From: Penaeus vannamei
Taxonomy: Eukaryota; Arthropoda; Malacostraca; Decapoda; Penaeidae
Length of the DNA stretch: 17,500 bases
Assembly (NCBI RefSeq): GCF_042767895.1
Contig: NC_091583.1
Coordinates: forward strand, 13,416,812 to 13,434,311
Direction of reading: 5' to 3'
Shown: one piece after another, positions 17,441 to 17,500 of the stretch
How positions within the stretch are numbered: position 1 is the first letter of the stretch
How the letters are laid out: each line of letters begins with the position of its first letter
Made by a program: the position numbers and the translations under genes
Notes under the pieces: model-generated
What the model was told of the DNA's origin: nothing
The model's database searches: none
The model's input: only the letters and a program-made list of their open reading frames with translations

Positions 17441-17500
17441 TGATGATGATGGTTATTATTATTGGTATTATAGTAAGAGTTGTTATAATAATAATTGTTA
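17441..17500. repeat. GAT then TTA trinucleotide repeats
   Basis: GATGATGATGATGG passes into TTATTATTATTGG and then ATAATAATAATTG at the window edge. The array may continue beyond the window. Confidence 0.8.

Overview
This window looks like nuclear DNA from a eukaryote with a very repeat-rich, intron- and intergene-dominated genome. The best guess is a decapod crustacean, penaeid-shrimp-like. The reason is the density and type of simple repeats: long perfect (AC)n, (AG)n/(TC)n and (AT)n arrays, compound microsatellites, and kilobase-scale polypurine or polypyrimidine stretches, separated by AT-rich unique sequence. That combination is known to be extreme in penaeid genomes. The species assignment is inference, because no gene was recognised that could confirm it. 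There is no bacterial or viral organisation: no operons, no Shine-Dalgarno-spaced genes, and no ORF with a recognisable domain.

Layout. 1-780 is a degenerate G-rich minisatellite region. 871-1092 is a GC-rich segment that could be a Gly/Arg-rich exon. 1093-1935 is unique sequence and 1940-2870 is purine-biased degenerate sequence. 2898-3182 is a four-part compound microsatellite. 3420-4075 is unique and AT-rich. 4113-4735 is a (TC)n array followed by pyrimidine-rich sequence containing a 135-bp duplication. 4882-4907 is poly(A). 5093-5385 is polypurine with a 40-bp duplication, 5425-5595 may hold a tRNA-like (SINE-type) element on the minus strand, and 5710-6840 is a polypyrimidine domain. 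6840-8400 is mostly unique. 8834-9060 is a C-rich minisatellite of about 16 bp. 9501-9625 is an inverted (TC)n/(GA)n pair, 9846-10170 is (AGG)n and 10336-10417 is (GA)n. 11325-11522 is a possible first exon with a CpG cluster. 11944-12058 is (TC)n, 12491-12700 is CpG-rich, 13232-13360 is a three-copy tandem repeat and 13636-13911 is a 36-bp G-rich minisatellite. 14257-14700 is an interrupted (AC)n array with a repeated 34-bp core. 14880-15050 is C-rich, 15100-16690 is unique, and 16700-17125 ends in (TC)n-(TTCC)n. A G-quadruplex-like run lies at 17213-17234, and GAT/TTA trinucleotides close the window.

Gene content. No complete protein-coding gene, tRNA or rRNA can be supported. Most of the longer open frames lie in simple repeats and encode low-complexity peptides (Cys/Val, His/Thr, Ser/Leu, Arg/Glu), so they are artefacts. 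Four short segments have features of possible exons (871-1092, 11442-11522, 14737-14866, 16028-16192). All are low confidence and none has a recognisable family. By rough eye tally about 40% of the window is simple, satellite-like or strand-biased low-complexity sequence. The interest of the window is in repeat architecture and potential non-B DNA, not in a gene system.
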